Origin: Flavobacteriaceae bacterium
Lineage (GTDB): Bacteria > Bacteroidota > Bacteroidia > Flavobacteriales > Flavobacteriaceae
NCBI GenBank assembly: GCA_018402135.1
Contig: JAGYJF010000003.1
Location: 372,001 to 436,000, forward strand
Length of the DNA: 64,000 bases
Reading direction: 5' to 3'
Positions 53,469-61,807 of the stretch are shown piece after piece. Within the stretch, counting starts at the first letter, position 1; every line of letters starts with the position of its first letter. The notes below the pieces were generated by a model. It did not search any database, was not told where the DNA came from, and was given only the letters and a program-made list of their open reading frames with translations. The translations under genes and the position numbers were made by a program.

Positions 53469-54839
53469 TTGGAAGAAGCAAACGACAACATACAGTTTAA
53501 AATCACCGATGAGCTTATTGAGCAAGTCGAGCAGTTGATTGAAGCCCAAAACGATAAGGAAATTGAATCCCTATTCAAAGACTTTCACTATGCCGATATT
53601 GCAGAAATTCTAAACGAACTCAACCTTGAAGATTCCTTATACGTAATTAAGTTAATTGATTCTGAAACGACTTCGGATATTTTAATGGAGTTGGATGAAG
53701 ACATCAGAGAAAAAGTACTTCAAAATCTATCAGCCAAAGAAATTGCCGAAGAAATTGAAGAGCTCGATACCGATGACGCAGCCGATATTATTGCCGAATT
53801 ACCACTTAAAAGACAATACGAAGTTATCTCTAATATAGAGGACGAAGAGCACAAAGCCGAAATACAAGAATTACTCACCTACGACGAAGATTCCGCAGGT
53901 GGGCTCATGGCCAAAGAGTTGGTAAAAGTTTATGAAACTTGGACGGTTGCTGGGTGTATAAGACGTATTCGTGGCCAGGCTGAAAATGTTACCCGCGTAC
54001 ATTCGGTGTATGTAGTAGACAAAAAAAACAAGCTTATTGGTAGGTTGTCTCTAAAAGATTTAATCACCGCCAAAAGTGACCAAAAAATTGCAGATATCTA
54101 TATTTCAAATGTCGACTATGCCTATGTCGACGACGATGTAGAAGATGTAGCAAAAATAATGGCCAAATACGATTTAGAAGCCATTCCGGTAGTCGATAAA
54201 AACCAAACACTTTTAGGCCGCATTACCATTGACGATATTATAGATGTTATTAGAGAAGAAGCCGATAAAGATTACCAGTTAGCAGCAGGTATTTCAAAAG
54301 ATGTAGAAGCCGATGCCAGCATTTTACAACTAACCAGAGCGCGATTGCCTTGGTTGGCGCTTGGCTTACTTGGTGGTGTTGGTGCTTTTTTAATCATGGA
54401 AGGCTTTCAAGAATCCTTTGCTAAATACGCGGTTCTGTTCTTTTTCACACCCTTAATTGCCGCGATGGCTGGAAATGTGGGTGTGCAATCTAGCGCCATT
54501 ATCGTGCAAGGTTTGGCCAACGACGATGTACGTGGAAGCGTTAACAGCAGACTTATAAAAGAAATGTTACTGGCTGCACTTAACGGTACCGCACTTGCTA
54601 TTGTTCTATTTCTATTTGTGTTTTTATACAATGGGTCGTTTTTAACAGCCTTAGCCATTTCAGTATCGCTCATCGCAGTAATCGTCGTCGCTGGACTAAT
54701 TGGCACCTTTGTGCCATTATTCCTTCATAAACGCGGCATCGACCCCGCAATTGCCACGGGACCATTTATCACTACCAGCAATGATATATTCGGGATTCTC
54801 ATATACTTTCTAATTGCCAAACTTATTTTAGGGTTTTAA
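53469..54839 (+). CDS. mgtE: MgtE-type magnesium transporter
   Basis: The 456-residue protein has the MgtE order: a cytoplasmic N-domain of helical repeats (about 20-130; LKDFHYADIAEILNEL-like, LDTDDAADIIAELP), two CBS domains (about 135-255), and a C-terminal five-helix membrane domain with FTPLIAAMAGNVGVQSSAI, the ion pore. It carries Mg2+ across the inner membrane and is gated by Mg2+ bound to the N and CBS domains. It starts at TTG 53469, 12 bases after rsmA; the nearby ATG is out of frame. Confidence 0.94.
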   Translation: MEEANDNIQFKITDELIEQVEQLIEAQNDKEIESLFKDFHYADIAEILNELNLEDSLYVIKLIDSETTSDILMELDEDIREKVLQNLSAKEIAEEIEELDTDDAADIIAELPLKRQYEVISNIEDEEHKAEIQELLTYDEDSAGGLMAKELVKVYETWTVAGCIRRIRGQAENVTRVHSVYVVDKKNKLIGRLSLKDLITAKSDQKIADIYISNVDYAYVDDDVEDVAKIMAKYDLEAIPVVDKNQTLLGRITIDDIIDVIREEADKDYQLAAGISKDVEADASILQLTRARLPWLALGLLGGVGAFLIMEGFQESFAKYAVLFFFTPLIAAMAGNVGVQSSAIIVQGLANDDVRGSVNSRLIKEMLLAALNGTALAIVLFLFVFLYNGSFLTALAISVSLIAVIVVAGLIGTFVPLFLHKRGIDPAIATGPFITTSNDIFGILIYFLIAKLILGF

Positions 54840-54849
54840 TTTATTGGGC

Positions 54850-54953
54850 ATTTCCCCACCCCAATGAAAAATTGGGGTGCGGTCGCGCTATCCGCTATAT
54901 CTTTTCTTTTTTTCTGAAAAAAGAAAAGGATGCCGCTGCTATCGCTAATGCAT
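54850..54953 (-). repeat. two-hairpin intergenic repeat, copy B
   Basis: Read on the minus strand: AGCGGCATC, hairpin (CTTTTCTTTTTT ... AAAAAAGAAAAG), ATATAGCGGATAGCGCGACC, then a second perfect 9-bp hairpin (CACCCCAAT/ATTGGGGTG, 54857-54879 in plus coordinates). Same order as copy A at 47191-47312, with different stem sequences, so the stems vary while the linkers are conserved. Confidence 0.75.
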
Positions 54954-55131
54954 ACGAAAACCTGTTAGTTTTGATAACATTTTTATCAGAACTAAATTTC
55001 TGCGTGTAGCGAACTAAATAAACAATTGCCTTGCCTAAATCGACCTTGTTATTTAAAGATTTTTCTTTCCTAAAAACATTTGTGAGGTGTTTAGATTCTT
55101 TTAGTAAATTTGTAAATAATTAACCCAAGAG

Positions 55132-55166
55132 ATTCCTTCCCGATAACTATCGGGATTAGCAGGAAT
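55132..55166 (+). repeat. nested REP-like hairpin before a start codon
   Basis: Outer arms ATTCCT (55132-55137) and AGGAAT (55161-55166) enclose CCCGAT-AACT-ATCGGG (55139-55154). It ends five bases before the ATG at 55172. Confidence 0.65.
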
Positions 55167-55171
55167 TAGGC

Positions 55172-56107
55172 ATGAAGATTCTCCACCTCGATACCAACCA
55201 TCCATTACTCATTAATCAACTCAATGATTTAGGGTTTACCAATAATGAAGATTATACCGCATCAAAAGAAGCTATTGAATCTAAAATCGCAGATTATAAC
55301 GGTATTGTAATCAGAAGCCGATTTACCATTGATAAAGTCTTTTTAAACGCCGCTACCAATCTTAAATTTATTGCACGTGTTGGCGCAGGTCTTGAAAATA
55401 TAGATATTGATTATGCCCAACAAAAAGGCATTGCACTTATTGCCGCACCTGAAGGTAATCGCAATGCTGTGGCCGAACACGCTTTGGGCATGTTATTGTC
55501 CTTATTCAACAAGCTTAATAAAGCCAATTTTGAAGTCAAACAAGGCCTTTGGAACCGGGAAGCCAATCGTGGTGTTGAGTTAGACGGCAAAACCATTGGT
55601 ATTATTGGTTATGGCAATACCGGAAAAGCTTTTGCTAAAAAATTGCGCGGCTTTGAGGTAGAAGTTCTCTGCCACGATATTCTTCCTAAGGTTGGCGATA
55701 CCAATGCCAAACAAGTTTCCTTACAAGAACTACAAGAAAAAGCCGATGTATTAAGTTTGCACACCCCACAAACATCAGGAACTTTGGGTATGATTAACGC
55801 AACATTTATCAATGCTTTTAAAAAACCATTTTGGTTTATCAATACCGCTAGAGGAAAAAGTGTGGTTACTGATGATTTGGTTACCGCTTTAAAATCTACT
55901 AAAATTTTAGGAGTAGGACTGGATGTTTTGGAGTACGAAAAAAGTTCGTTTGAAGATATGTTTACTTCTGAAATGCCCGAGGCTTTTCAATATTTAATAA
56001 ATGCAGAAAATGTACTACTAACACCGCATGTTGCTGGTTGGACTATAGAAAGTAAGGAGAAGCTAGCCCAAACCATTGTCGATAAAATCAAAAGTGCGTT
56101 TATTTAA
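55172..56107 (+). CDS. D-isomer-specific 2-hydroxyacid dehydrogenase (phosphoglycerate dehydrogenase-like)
   Basis: The 311-residue protein has the two-domain fold of the family: substrate region with FIARVGAGLENID (catalytic Arg), the NAD-binding GIIGYGNTGKAF (GxGxxG with a downstream Asp for NAD), LHTPQTSGT, NTARGKSVV and LLTPHVAGWT with the catalytic His. It lacks the C-terminal ACT domain of long SerA enzymes, like the short type II form. Serine synthesis is possible, but other 2-hydroxyacids cannot be excluded. The start is the ATG five bases after a hairpin repeat. Confidence 0.88.
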   Translation: MKILHLDTNHPLLINQLNDLGFTNNEDYTASKEAIESKIADYNGIVIRSRFTIDKVFLNAATNLKFIARVGAGLENIDIDYAQQKGIALIAAPEGNRNAVAEHALGMLLSLFNKLNKANFEVKQGLWNREANRGVELDGKTIGIIGYGNTGKAFAKKLRGFEVEVLCHDILPKVGDTNAKQVSLQELQEKADVLSLHTPQTSGTLGMINATFINAFKKPFWFINTARGKSVVTDDLVTALKSTKILGVGLDVLEYEKSSFEDMFTSEMPEAFQYLINAENVLLTPHVAGWTIESKEKLAQTIVDKIKSAFI

Positions 56108-56281
56108 AGTTAGAGCAACTAGGTAGACTTTAAATTTTCTATTTAAAAACAATCAGACTGTAAGCAAGAACTTGCCATCCATAAATCGCAAGGCACTCAC
56201 AACATAAATATTAAGAGTCATTTGTGATAGACTTTAAATTTTTATTAACTTTACTTATCTAACCATAAAACATGCATCACT

Positions 56282-56668
56282 ATGTCGGACGACAACAAAC
56301 CACTAGACGACGCCAACGAATCTGCTAAAGATTTTGCCCAAGAAGCAAAACAAACTGCCAACGAATTTACTGAAAGTGCCAAAGAAACTTTTCAGTCATC
56401 TGGTGACAACAAAAAAATTCTTGCTGGTATTTTAGGGATCATATTAGGAGCGTTTGGTATTCATAAATTTATTTTGGGCTATACTAAAGAAGGTGGTATT
56501 TTATTAGGAATTACGGTTATTGGATTTGTATTATCATGCATTGGAATAGGTATTTTTATGGTTTGGATAACCAGTATCATTGGCTTAATAGAAGGCATAA
56601 TTTATCTTACCAAATCCGATGCTGATTTTTACAATACCTACCAAGCCGGGAAGAAGCCTTGGTTTTAG
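56282..56668 (+). CDS. TM2-domain membrane protein
   Basis: The 128-residue protein has a charged, Ala/Glu-rich N-terminal region (about 1-38) and then the TM2 domain: KKILAGILGIILGAFGIHKF and FILGYTKEGGILLGIT, a helix pair with the GxHxFxLG motif, and a third hydrophobic stretch (VLSCIGIGIFMVWITSIIGL). Function of TM2 proteins in bacteria is unknown. Its last 132 bases are repeated at 58971-59102, the boundary of a tandem duplication. Confidence 0.85.
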   Translation: MSDDNKPLDDANESAKDFAQEAKQTANEFTESAKETFQSSGDNKKILAGILGIILGAFGIHKFILGYTKEGGILLGITVIGFVLSCIGIGIFMVWITSIIGLIEGIIYLTKSDADFYNTYQAGKKPWF

Positions 56669-56710
56669 TGGTTAACTATAATTTTTATTCTAAATAACAA
56701 AAAGAAATTA

Positions 56711-56749
56711 ACCCTTTCAAGTTTTCTTAATCAGAAATCTTGAAAGGGT
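56711..56749. terminator. hairpin between convergent TM2 and cargo genes
   Basis: ACCCTTTCAAG (56711-56721) and CTTGAAAGGGT (56739-56749) pair perfectly, with a further inner TTTCT/AGAAA stem. A T tract is weak on both sides, so terminator activity is likely but not certain. Confidence 0.6.
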
Positions 56750-56755
56750 AGTAAT

Positions 56756-57028
56756 TTAAAAAACCTTGTATTTTATCAAAATAGCAATTATCAATATAAA
56801 TACCGCTCCAAAAAGCTTAAAAAAATTGATGTTACTTAATTTATAGTTTGATCTATTAATTAAAATTTCAATTAAAAGTCCAAAAAGCATAAGAATTGCT
56901 ACACTCCAAAAAATATCTGAATTAAAAATATTAAGTTTTTTAAACAGTGTTGGATTTATTAATAAAAGTGACAGAATAATTAAAAGGTAAGCCTTTATAA
57001 AATATTCTTTAAAAAATTTCGAGACCAT
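56756..57028 (-). CDS. small membrane protein, unit 1 cargo
   Basis: The 90-residue protein is mostly hydrophobic, with three likely helices (about 11-25, 39-58 and 70-86) and basic residues at both ends. It has no recognised family. It follows the cysteine-tailed lipoprotein gene in the same direction, 77 bases past its stop. A gene for a small multi-helix membrane protein after a small secreted protein is the layout of bacteriocin immunity genes, but that is only an analogy. Confidence 0.6.
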   Translation of the reverse strand: MVSKFFKEYFIKAYLLIILSLLLINPTLFKKLNIFNSDIFWSVAILMLFGLLIEILINRSNYKLSNINFFKLFGAVFILIIAILIKYKVF

Positions 57029-57045
57029 AATTTATTTAATAATAG

Positions 57046-57105
57046 TTACCAACCACAATTTCTCATACAGGCATTGAAACCTCTAGCGCAACCTCTAACT
57101 GCAGC
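57046..57105 (-). other. in-frame Cys-rich extension past UGA
   Basis: After the TGA at 57106-57108 the frame continues AAVRGCARGFNACMRNCGW, then TAA. Three cysteines and the CxxxxxxCxxxC spacing look like the natural end of the protein above, so the TGA may be a recent nonsense mutation, a sequencing error or a read-through codon. Confidence 0.55.
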
Positions 57106-57777
57106 TCAATGATTAGCTGATGCTATTACAGCCACAATTAAGGCAGATCCAGGCGAAATTAAAAAATATGCTACTCCACTACCGCCAATTGCTACTGCGT
57201 AAGCATCATCAGCATCTTTATTGCATTCAGTTGCATCATTGATACACGCAAATTCACATGGTCCTCTACTTGAACTTTCTGTAAATGTTTCAGGTTCAAA
57301 ATACAATCTATTTTTTTTAGCTGCTAAAGAAAACAGCTTTATTTTAGATAGGTCATCCAGTTCTAATGCTCTAATAAAAAAATCCGAATTATTCAACAGT
57401 ACCATTTCATACTTGCCTTGAATTTTATTAAACAGATCTTTGGCCTCAGCCACATTCGAGAAATTTGTAAGATTGATATTAATCCCAATCCATGTAAATA
57501 AATCTTCTTCAGTTTCAAATTGTTCAATATAGTCAATAGGTAAATATGAAAAAAAGTCGTCAATTGAAACTAAATATTCATTATAATCCTTTGAATTCAA
57601 TATAGATTCATATTCTAACATCAAATTATGCAGTTCGTCCGGACCTCTATGTAGCAATGTTTCTTCAACATTTTGCTCTAAGCTGTTTGAGGATATTTCA
57701 TTTGTACTACAATTTATTAAAAAAAATCCCAAGAATGCTATAATCAATAATTTAAAATTTGATAAGTATGTCTTCAT
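57106..57777 (-). CDS. lipoprotein with hydrophobic, cysteine-containing C terminus; unit 1 cargo
   Basis: I start at ATG 57777 (MKTYLSNFKLL), which gives a proper lipoprotein signal ending FLINC (Cys23); an upstream ATG only adds nine residues. The 223-residue protein has a helical middle and a C-terminal section with C-E-F-A-C-I-N-D-A-T-E-C followed by a Gly/Ala-rich hydrophobic stretch (AVAIGGSGVAYFLISPGSAL) and ends at TGA. The same frame stays open for 19 more codons with three further Cys (57046-57105). No known family. It is the first cargo gene after the conserved leader. Confidence 0.65.
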   Translation of the reverse strand: MKTYLSNFKLLIIAFLGFFLINCSTNEISSNSLEQNVEETLLHRGPDELHNLMLEYESILNSKDYNEYLVSIDDFFSYLPIDYIEQFETEEDLFTWIGININLTNFSNVAEAKDLFNKIQGKYEMVLLNNSDFFIRALELDDLSKIKLFSLAAKKNRLYFEPETFTESSSRGPCEFACINDATECNKDADDAYAVAIGGSGVAYFLISPGSALIVAVIASANH

Positions 57778-57834
57778 AATTAAATAATTTAGCGTCAACT
57801 TCAAAATGAAGCCAACTTGTTAAACTGAATTACT

Positions 57835-58109
57835 TTTAGAAGTTTTGTTTAGAAGTTTTAAATAGTTAATTAAAAAACTGACGCCAGTTATGTTGCAACG
57901 GGTGTAAATACCTAAAGAGAATAGGTCTTCTAAAACTAACTACAAGAGGGATTTACGTTGCTAATATATATATATATTTATATATAAACTACAAATTATT
58001 TATGAGAATTTTTTTAAGAAAGTTTTCAAACAATATTAAAAATTGATTTTAACCCTTGATTTTACTGTAAACATCAATATTAAAAATATTTTCTTGCATA
58101 CAACAATTT
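57835..58109 (-). promoter_or_regulatory. conserved cargo leader, unit 1
   Basis: This 275-base stretch matches 62936-63220 at most positions. On the minus strand it holds an AT-rich run, GTAAATCCCTCTT, hairpin ACCTA...TAGGT, GTATTTACACCCGTTGCAAC, hairpin AACTG-GCGT-CAGTT followed by six T, and two direct repeats AAAACTTCT (plus-strand 57838-57846 and 57851-57859). It lies between the carboxypeptidase-regulatory-like gene and the cargo start and probably regulates the cargo. Confidence 0.6.
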
Positions 58110-58973
58110 CTAATCTAAGCTATTTGGCTCATAATCATAAGGCAAACTATCGCCAATCCGTTGGCTACCCATGTCACCCACAAATAAAACTTTATTTATA
58201 GGCGCATAATTGCCATACTGGTCTACGACAAACACGGTATCGGTCCCTAGTAATGATGATTGTGCCTTCTTGTTATAAAGTATGGTAACTTGTTCCTCTA
58301 CAACCACTTGCTTTATATTCGGGTTTTCGTGTTTTGAAGTTTTAAAATAATCCCAAGGATTGACCATAAAGCCTTTAAAGAAAATTTGATAGTCGTAGGC
58401 CTCCAGCTGTTCGCGATACAAAGCACGCATAAAATGCTGTACAGAACCGTTATAGGCTTTTAACCGATTTTTTTGAGTGCGATTCTTATCCCGATCAAGT
58501 AGCGGTTTATAATAGGATGTGCCTAAATAAATTACCGACTTGTTATTAAAAACATTATTCCTTTCATCTACGTAATTATAAATGATTTCGAAATCAATTA
58601 TATCATAAGCTATTTCGTATTGTAGTTTTGAATTTTGTACAATTACGGGATTTTTACTGGTAGCTGTTAGCGTCTTTGTCGGTTTGTGATAGCGCAAAAT
58701 AAGGTCGTTTTCATTGAGAATTTTACAAGATTTGGCCCACATAGAAGTTCCTAAAAACTCCTTTCTAAATTGTCGTAACTTTTGCTTTCGGGTTAAACCG
58801 TCGTTGGTGTTGATAATAACTTCATCTAAGCTATCGGTTCGCTCTTTCAGTTCTATGTTTAAAAAACTTAGAGTTCTATAGTCGGCAATCATTTGCTTTT
58901 CAAAACCCAAAAAAGAAATTACTAAAACCGATTGTACAGCATCGTTATAATCTATAGAAAATTCGCCTTTTGC
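58110..58973 (-). pseudogene. CarboxypepD_reg-like surface protein gene, 5'-truncated; unit 1
   Basis: The open frame runs from the window of homology at about 58973 to the stop at 58110. It lacks a start and signal peptide: the frame reads NAKGEFSIDYNDAVQSVLVI, the middle of a carboxypeptidase-regulatory-like beta domain, then a unique C-terminal domain of about 240 residues (WAKSCKILNEND, KSVIYLGTSYYKPLLDRDKN, LFVGDMGSQRIGDSLPYDYE). The 5' end is replaced by a TM2 gene fragment in opposite orientation. The intact relative is at 63221-64000 and beyond. A TTG at 58910 could start a protein but without export signal. Confidence 0.8.
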
Positions 58974-59102
58974 ATTGGAATAGGTATTTTTATGGTTTGG
59001 ATAACCAGTATCATTGGCTTAATAGAAGGCATAATTTATCTTACCAAATCCGATGCTGATTTTTACAATACTTACCAAGCTGGCAAAAAACCTTGGTTTT
59101 AG
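58971..59102 (+). pseudogene. TM2-domain gene 3' fragment at duplication boundary
   Basis: These 132 bases align without gaps to 56537-56668 with five mismatches, all at or near third codon positions, and end at the same TAG. No start is present. The fragment abuts the truncated carboxypeptidase-regulatory-like gene and marks the junction between unit 1 and unit 2. Confidence 0.92.
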
Positions 59103-59127
59103 AAGTTTTATATTTCCTATAAAAAAT

Positions 59128-61797
59128 CTAAAATCTAAAGTCTAGTCCAAGCAAAATAAATCTTGGTAATATTCTATAGGATTGAACAGAAGTATTTATA
59201 TCAGAAATAAAGACCTCATTAAAACTGCGATTATTCATCAGATTTTTTCCTGCTAATGTTAATGTTATGTCTCTTTTCTTAAACTTGTATTTGGTTTCAA
59301 AATCAATAAAGGTGTAGGAGTTGTTCGTATCTAAGTTACCAAAATAAAAATGTTCCGTTTTTAATGATGAATTAAGCTGGTCTGAAAAATTAAAATTAAC
59401 ATCTAAAAAACTTGTACTATTTGTGTTTTTAAAGCGCGTAGTTGTTTCAATTAAAAAAGTGTCCCACTTTATTCCTGTATGATAATTAAATAACCCATCA
59501 AATGCTGACCTTAACTCAAAACCGTAACTATAATTATTGCTATTCACTTCTCTTAGTTCTTCATTGTTTACACTATTTTTAAAATTGGATTTCGTGTAAT
59601 TCACCAAGATTTTTAAATTACTTTGTAAAAACTCAAAATAGCGATCTGTTGTTCCATTTAGCATGAACATTTCTCGGTCTTTCACAACAATTGTGTTGGT
59701 TTGAGAATAGCTCTGTGTAACTATAGAATTTGTAGAGAAAAAATCATGGTTTTTGATATACATAGCACTAAAATTGGCAAAAAACTTATTGGTCCATTTT
59801 CCTAGAGCATAGTTTAATGACCAAGAACTAGCATTAACTTGATCAAAATTACCTAAACCTTTATTAAATCCTCTATAATTTGTAAGCACAAAATTTTCAA
59901 AAACATTAATTAACCTTGTATTGGTGAGATTGTTTTGAAATCTTAAACTTATTTTGTTGTTGTCATTAAATTTATAGCCCAAGCTTAGTGAGGGATTTAT
60001 ATAAAAGGATGAGTTTCGTTCATTAATATTGTTTGAGTTAAAGTTATTTAATAATTGATGAAAGTCTAAGTTCACAATAACAGAAAGGGATTTAAAATTG
60101 GCTTTATATTTAGTGGTTGCATAAAAATCTCCCGTACTGTATAAGAGATTATTTCCATATTCGGATGGCTTAAATATGCTATTGTCTTCTTCTATTGTAC
60201 TGAATTGAGTCTTTAAACGATCTTCCCTGAACGTATAACCACCTTTAGCTTCGAAAAGATTATTGTTTTGGTCTCTATTTAAAAAATGCGTTTCAAACCC
60301 TGCAAATTGCATTATGTTACTACTATTTTGAGCTATTGCAGTTGCATTAGAATCAGGGAATAAATCTTGAAAGAAAAAATTATCGGCGCTATAGGTTTGA
60401 GGCTTCTCCTCAAAAATATAGCGTGCAGAGGCAACTAAAACTTTGGTTTTTGATAGCTTATGTGTCAAAATTGATTTGGTGTCGAACCGCTCATTGTTTT
60501 GACTTAAAATTTCATTGATAGCTAACTCATTAAAGTTCAAATTAGTATTTATATTTTTGCGTCCATTTTGATAAACCAAATCTACCTCAAGACTTGTTTT
60601 GTTGTTAATATCTATATCAAAATCTAACTTTCCTTCACCTCTAAACACTTTTTTAAATAGATTACTGCTTTCGATATTTATGAAATTAAGGTCGTTTATT
60701 GCGAAATTTTGAATGTTACTTTGAATGAACTGGTTTTCATCCCAATTAAATAAGGCACTCGTTTTTAATTTAATTTTATTCGTCAAATTAAAAATTGAGT
60801 TTAAGGAGGTTAGTTCATTATTATTAAAGTTGTAACGTTTTTCTGAAAGTTGAAGATTAAATCCGTCTAAAAAAATTAATTCGTTACTTTCCTTCATATC
60901 CCCTATAGTGCCAACCCCAGACAAATCCGATACATTAACAACGTAACGCTCTTGCGCACCAATATTTTTTCCAATACTATTTAAATTAGTTAGAAAATAG
61001 TGCTTCGTTTTTTTACCAAATCGCATTAAGTTCCCACGAGTTTCATAGCGACTTTCACCGGTAATATCGTGCATAATGCTCAAATTTCCAATCCAATCAA
61101 TTTTTCTGTCTTCTTTCAGAATCAGATTAAGGGCAATTTTATTACTGTCTTCTATATCTTTTAATAATTTGTTATTGGAATATTTTTGATACAATTCAAC
61201 CTTATCTACAACATCGGCATTTAGATTTTTGGTGAGCAACTTATACCCTTTATCAAAAAAATCATCACCTTCAATCATCACCTTTGAAATTTCTTGATTA
61301 CCAACTTTAATGGTTCCATCCGGGCTTACCGTTAAACCGGGAATTTGTTTTAATAAATCTTCAACAACAGTTTCATTTCCATTTAAAAAAGCACTCGCCT
61401 TAAAAATAATAGTATCTTTCTTTACTATGATAGGTCTTTCAGCTTGCACAATAACCTCATTGAGTTCTGTTATTTTGGAAAGTAAAACTACATCTTGAAT
61501 GATAACCTCATCAGACACATCAATGGATATTGAATATGATTTATACGATAATAAATTATAATCAATAACATATACACCTTTTCTGTTCAGTGACACTTGA
61601 TAGAAACCTTTTAAATCAGAACTAGTGAATTTTAAAATACTTTGATTATTAGAATCCTTTACAATCACATTTACAAAAGGTATAGGGTTTTGCAAACTAT
61701 CTGTTATAATCCCTTTCAGAGTTTGAGCGCCTAAAAAAAAATTGCCTGTTATTAAAATTAATAACAGGCAAAATTGAAGTTTTGTTCGAAAAACCAA
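59128..61797 (-). CDS. TonB-type outer-membrane beta-barrel with CarboxypepD_reg-like N domain; unit 2 cargo
   Basis: The 889-residue protein has a signal peptide (cleavage near FLGAQ, residue 25), a carboxypeptidase-regulatory-like domain (about 26-110; LKGIITDSLQNPIPFVNV), a plug-like region (VEDLLKQIPGLTVSPDGTI, VMIEGDDFFDKGYKLLTKN, about 140-215), and a long barrel ending in the aromatic LPRFILLGLDFRF. It resembles the outer-membrane barrels found beside GLPGLI genes. Whether it takes up or exports something is unknown. It is the last gene of a three-gene cargo, 10 bases after the GLPGLI gene. Confidence 0.88.
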   Translation of the reverse strand: MVFRTKLQFCLLLILITGNFFLGAQTLKGIITDSLQNPIPFVNVIVKDSNNQSILKFTSSDLKGFYQVSLNRKGVYVIDYNLLSYKSYSISIDVSDEVIIQDVVLLSKITELNEVIVQAERPIIVKKDTIIFKASAFLNGNETVVEDLLKQIPGLTVSPDGTIKVGNQEISKVMIEGDDFFDKGYKLLTKNLNADVVDKVELYQKYSNNKLLKDIEDSNKIALNLILKEDRKIDWIGNLSIMHDITGESRYETRGNLMRFGKKTKHYFLTNLNSIGKNIGAQERYVVNVSDLSGVGTIGDMKESNELIFLDGFNLQLSEKRYNFNNNELTSLNSIFNLTNKIKLKTSALFNWDENQFIQSNIQNFAINDLNFINIESSNLFKKVFRGEGKLDFDIDINNKTSLEVDLVYQNGRKNINTNLNFNELAINEILSQNNERFDTKSILTHKLSKTKVLVASARYIFEEKPQTYSADNFFFQDLFPDSNATAIAQNSSNIMQFAGFETHFLNRDQNNNLFEAKGGYTFREDRLKTQFSTIEEDNSIFKPSEYGNNLLYSTGDFYATTKYKANFKSLSVIVNLDFHQLLNNFNSNNINERNSSFYINPSLSLGYKFNDNNKISLRFQNNLTNTRLINVFENFVLTNYRGFNKGLGNFDQVNASSWSLNYALGKWTNKFFANFSAMYIKNHDFFSTNSIVTQSYSQTNTIVVKDREMFMLNGTTDRYFEFLQSNLKILVNYTKSNFKNSVNNEELREVNSNNYSYGFELRSAFDGLFNYHTGIKWDTFLIETTTRFKNTNSTSFLDVNFNFSDQLNSSLKTEHFYFGNLDTNNSYTFIDFETKYKFKKRDITLTLAGKNLMNNRSFNEVFISDINTSVQSYRILPRFILLGLDFRF

Positions 61798-61807
61798 TCT
61801 GATTTGT

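Larger units (their letters stand above)
54840..55171. other. 332-bp intergenic region holding two repeats
   Basis: It contains copy B of the two-hairpin repeat (54850-54953, minus orientation) and the nested REP-like hairpin (55132-55166). Between them is AT-rich sequence without a recognised gene. Confidence 0.6.

Noticed and set aside
57106-57108. UGA as a selenocysteine codon
   Set aside because: No SECIS-like hairpin was recognised after it and no selenoprotein family fits. Nonsense mutation, error or plain read-through is simpler.
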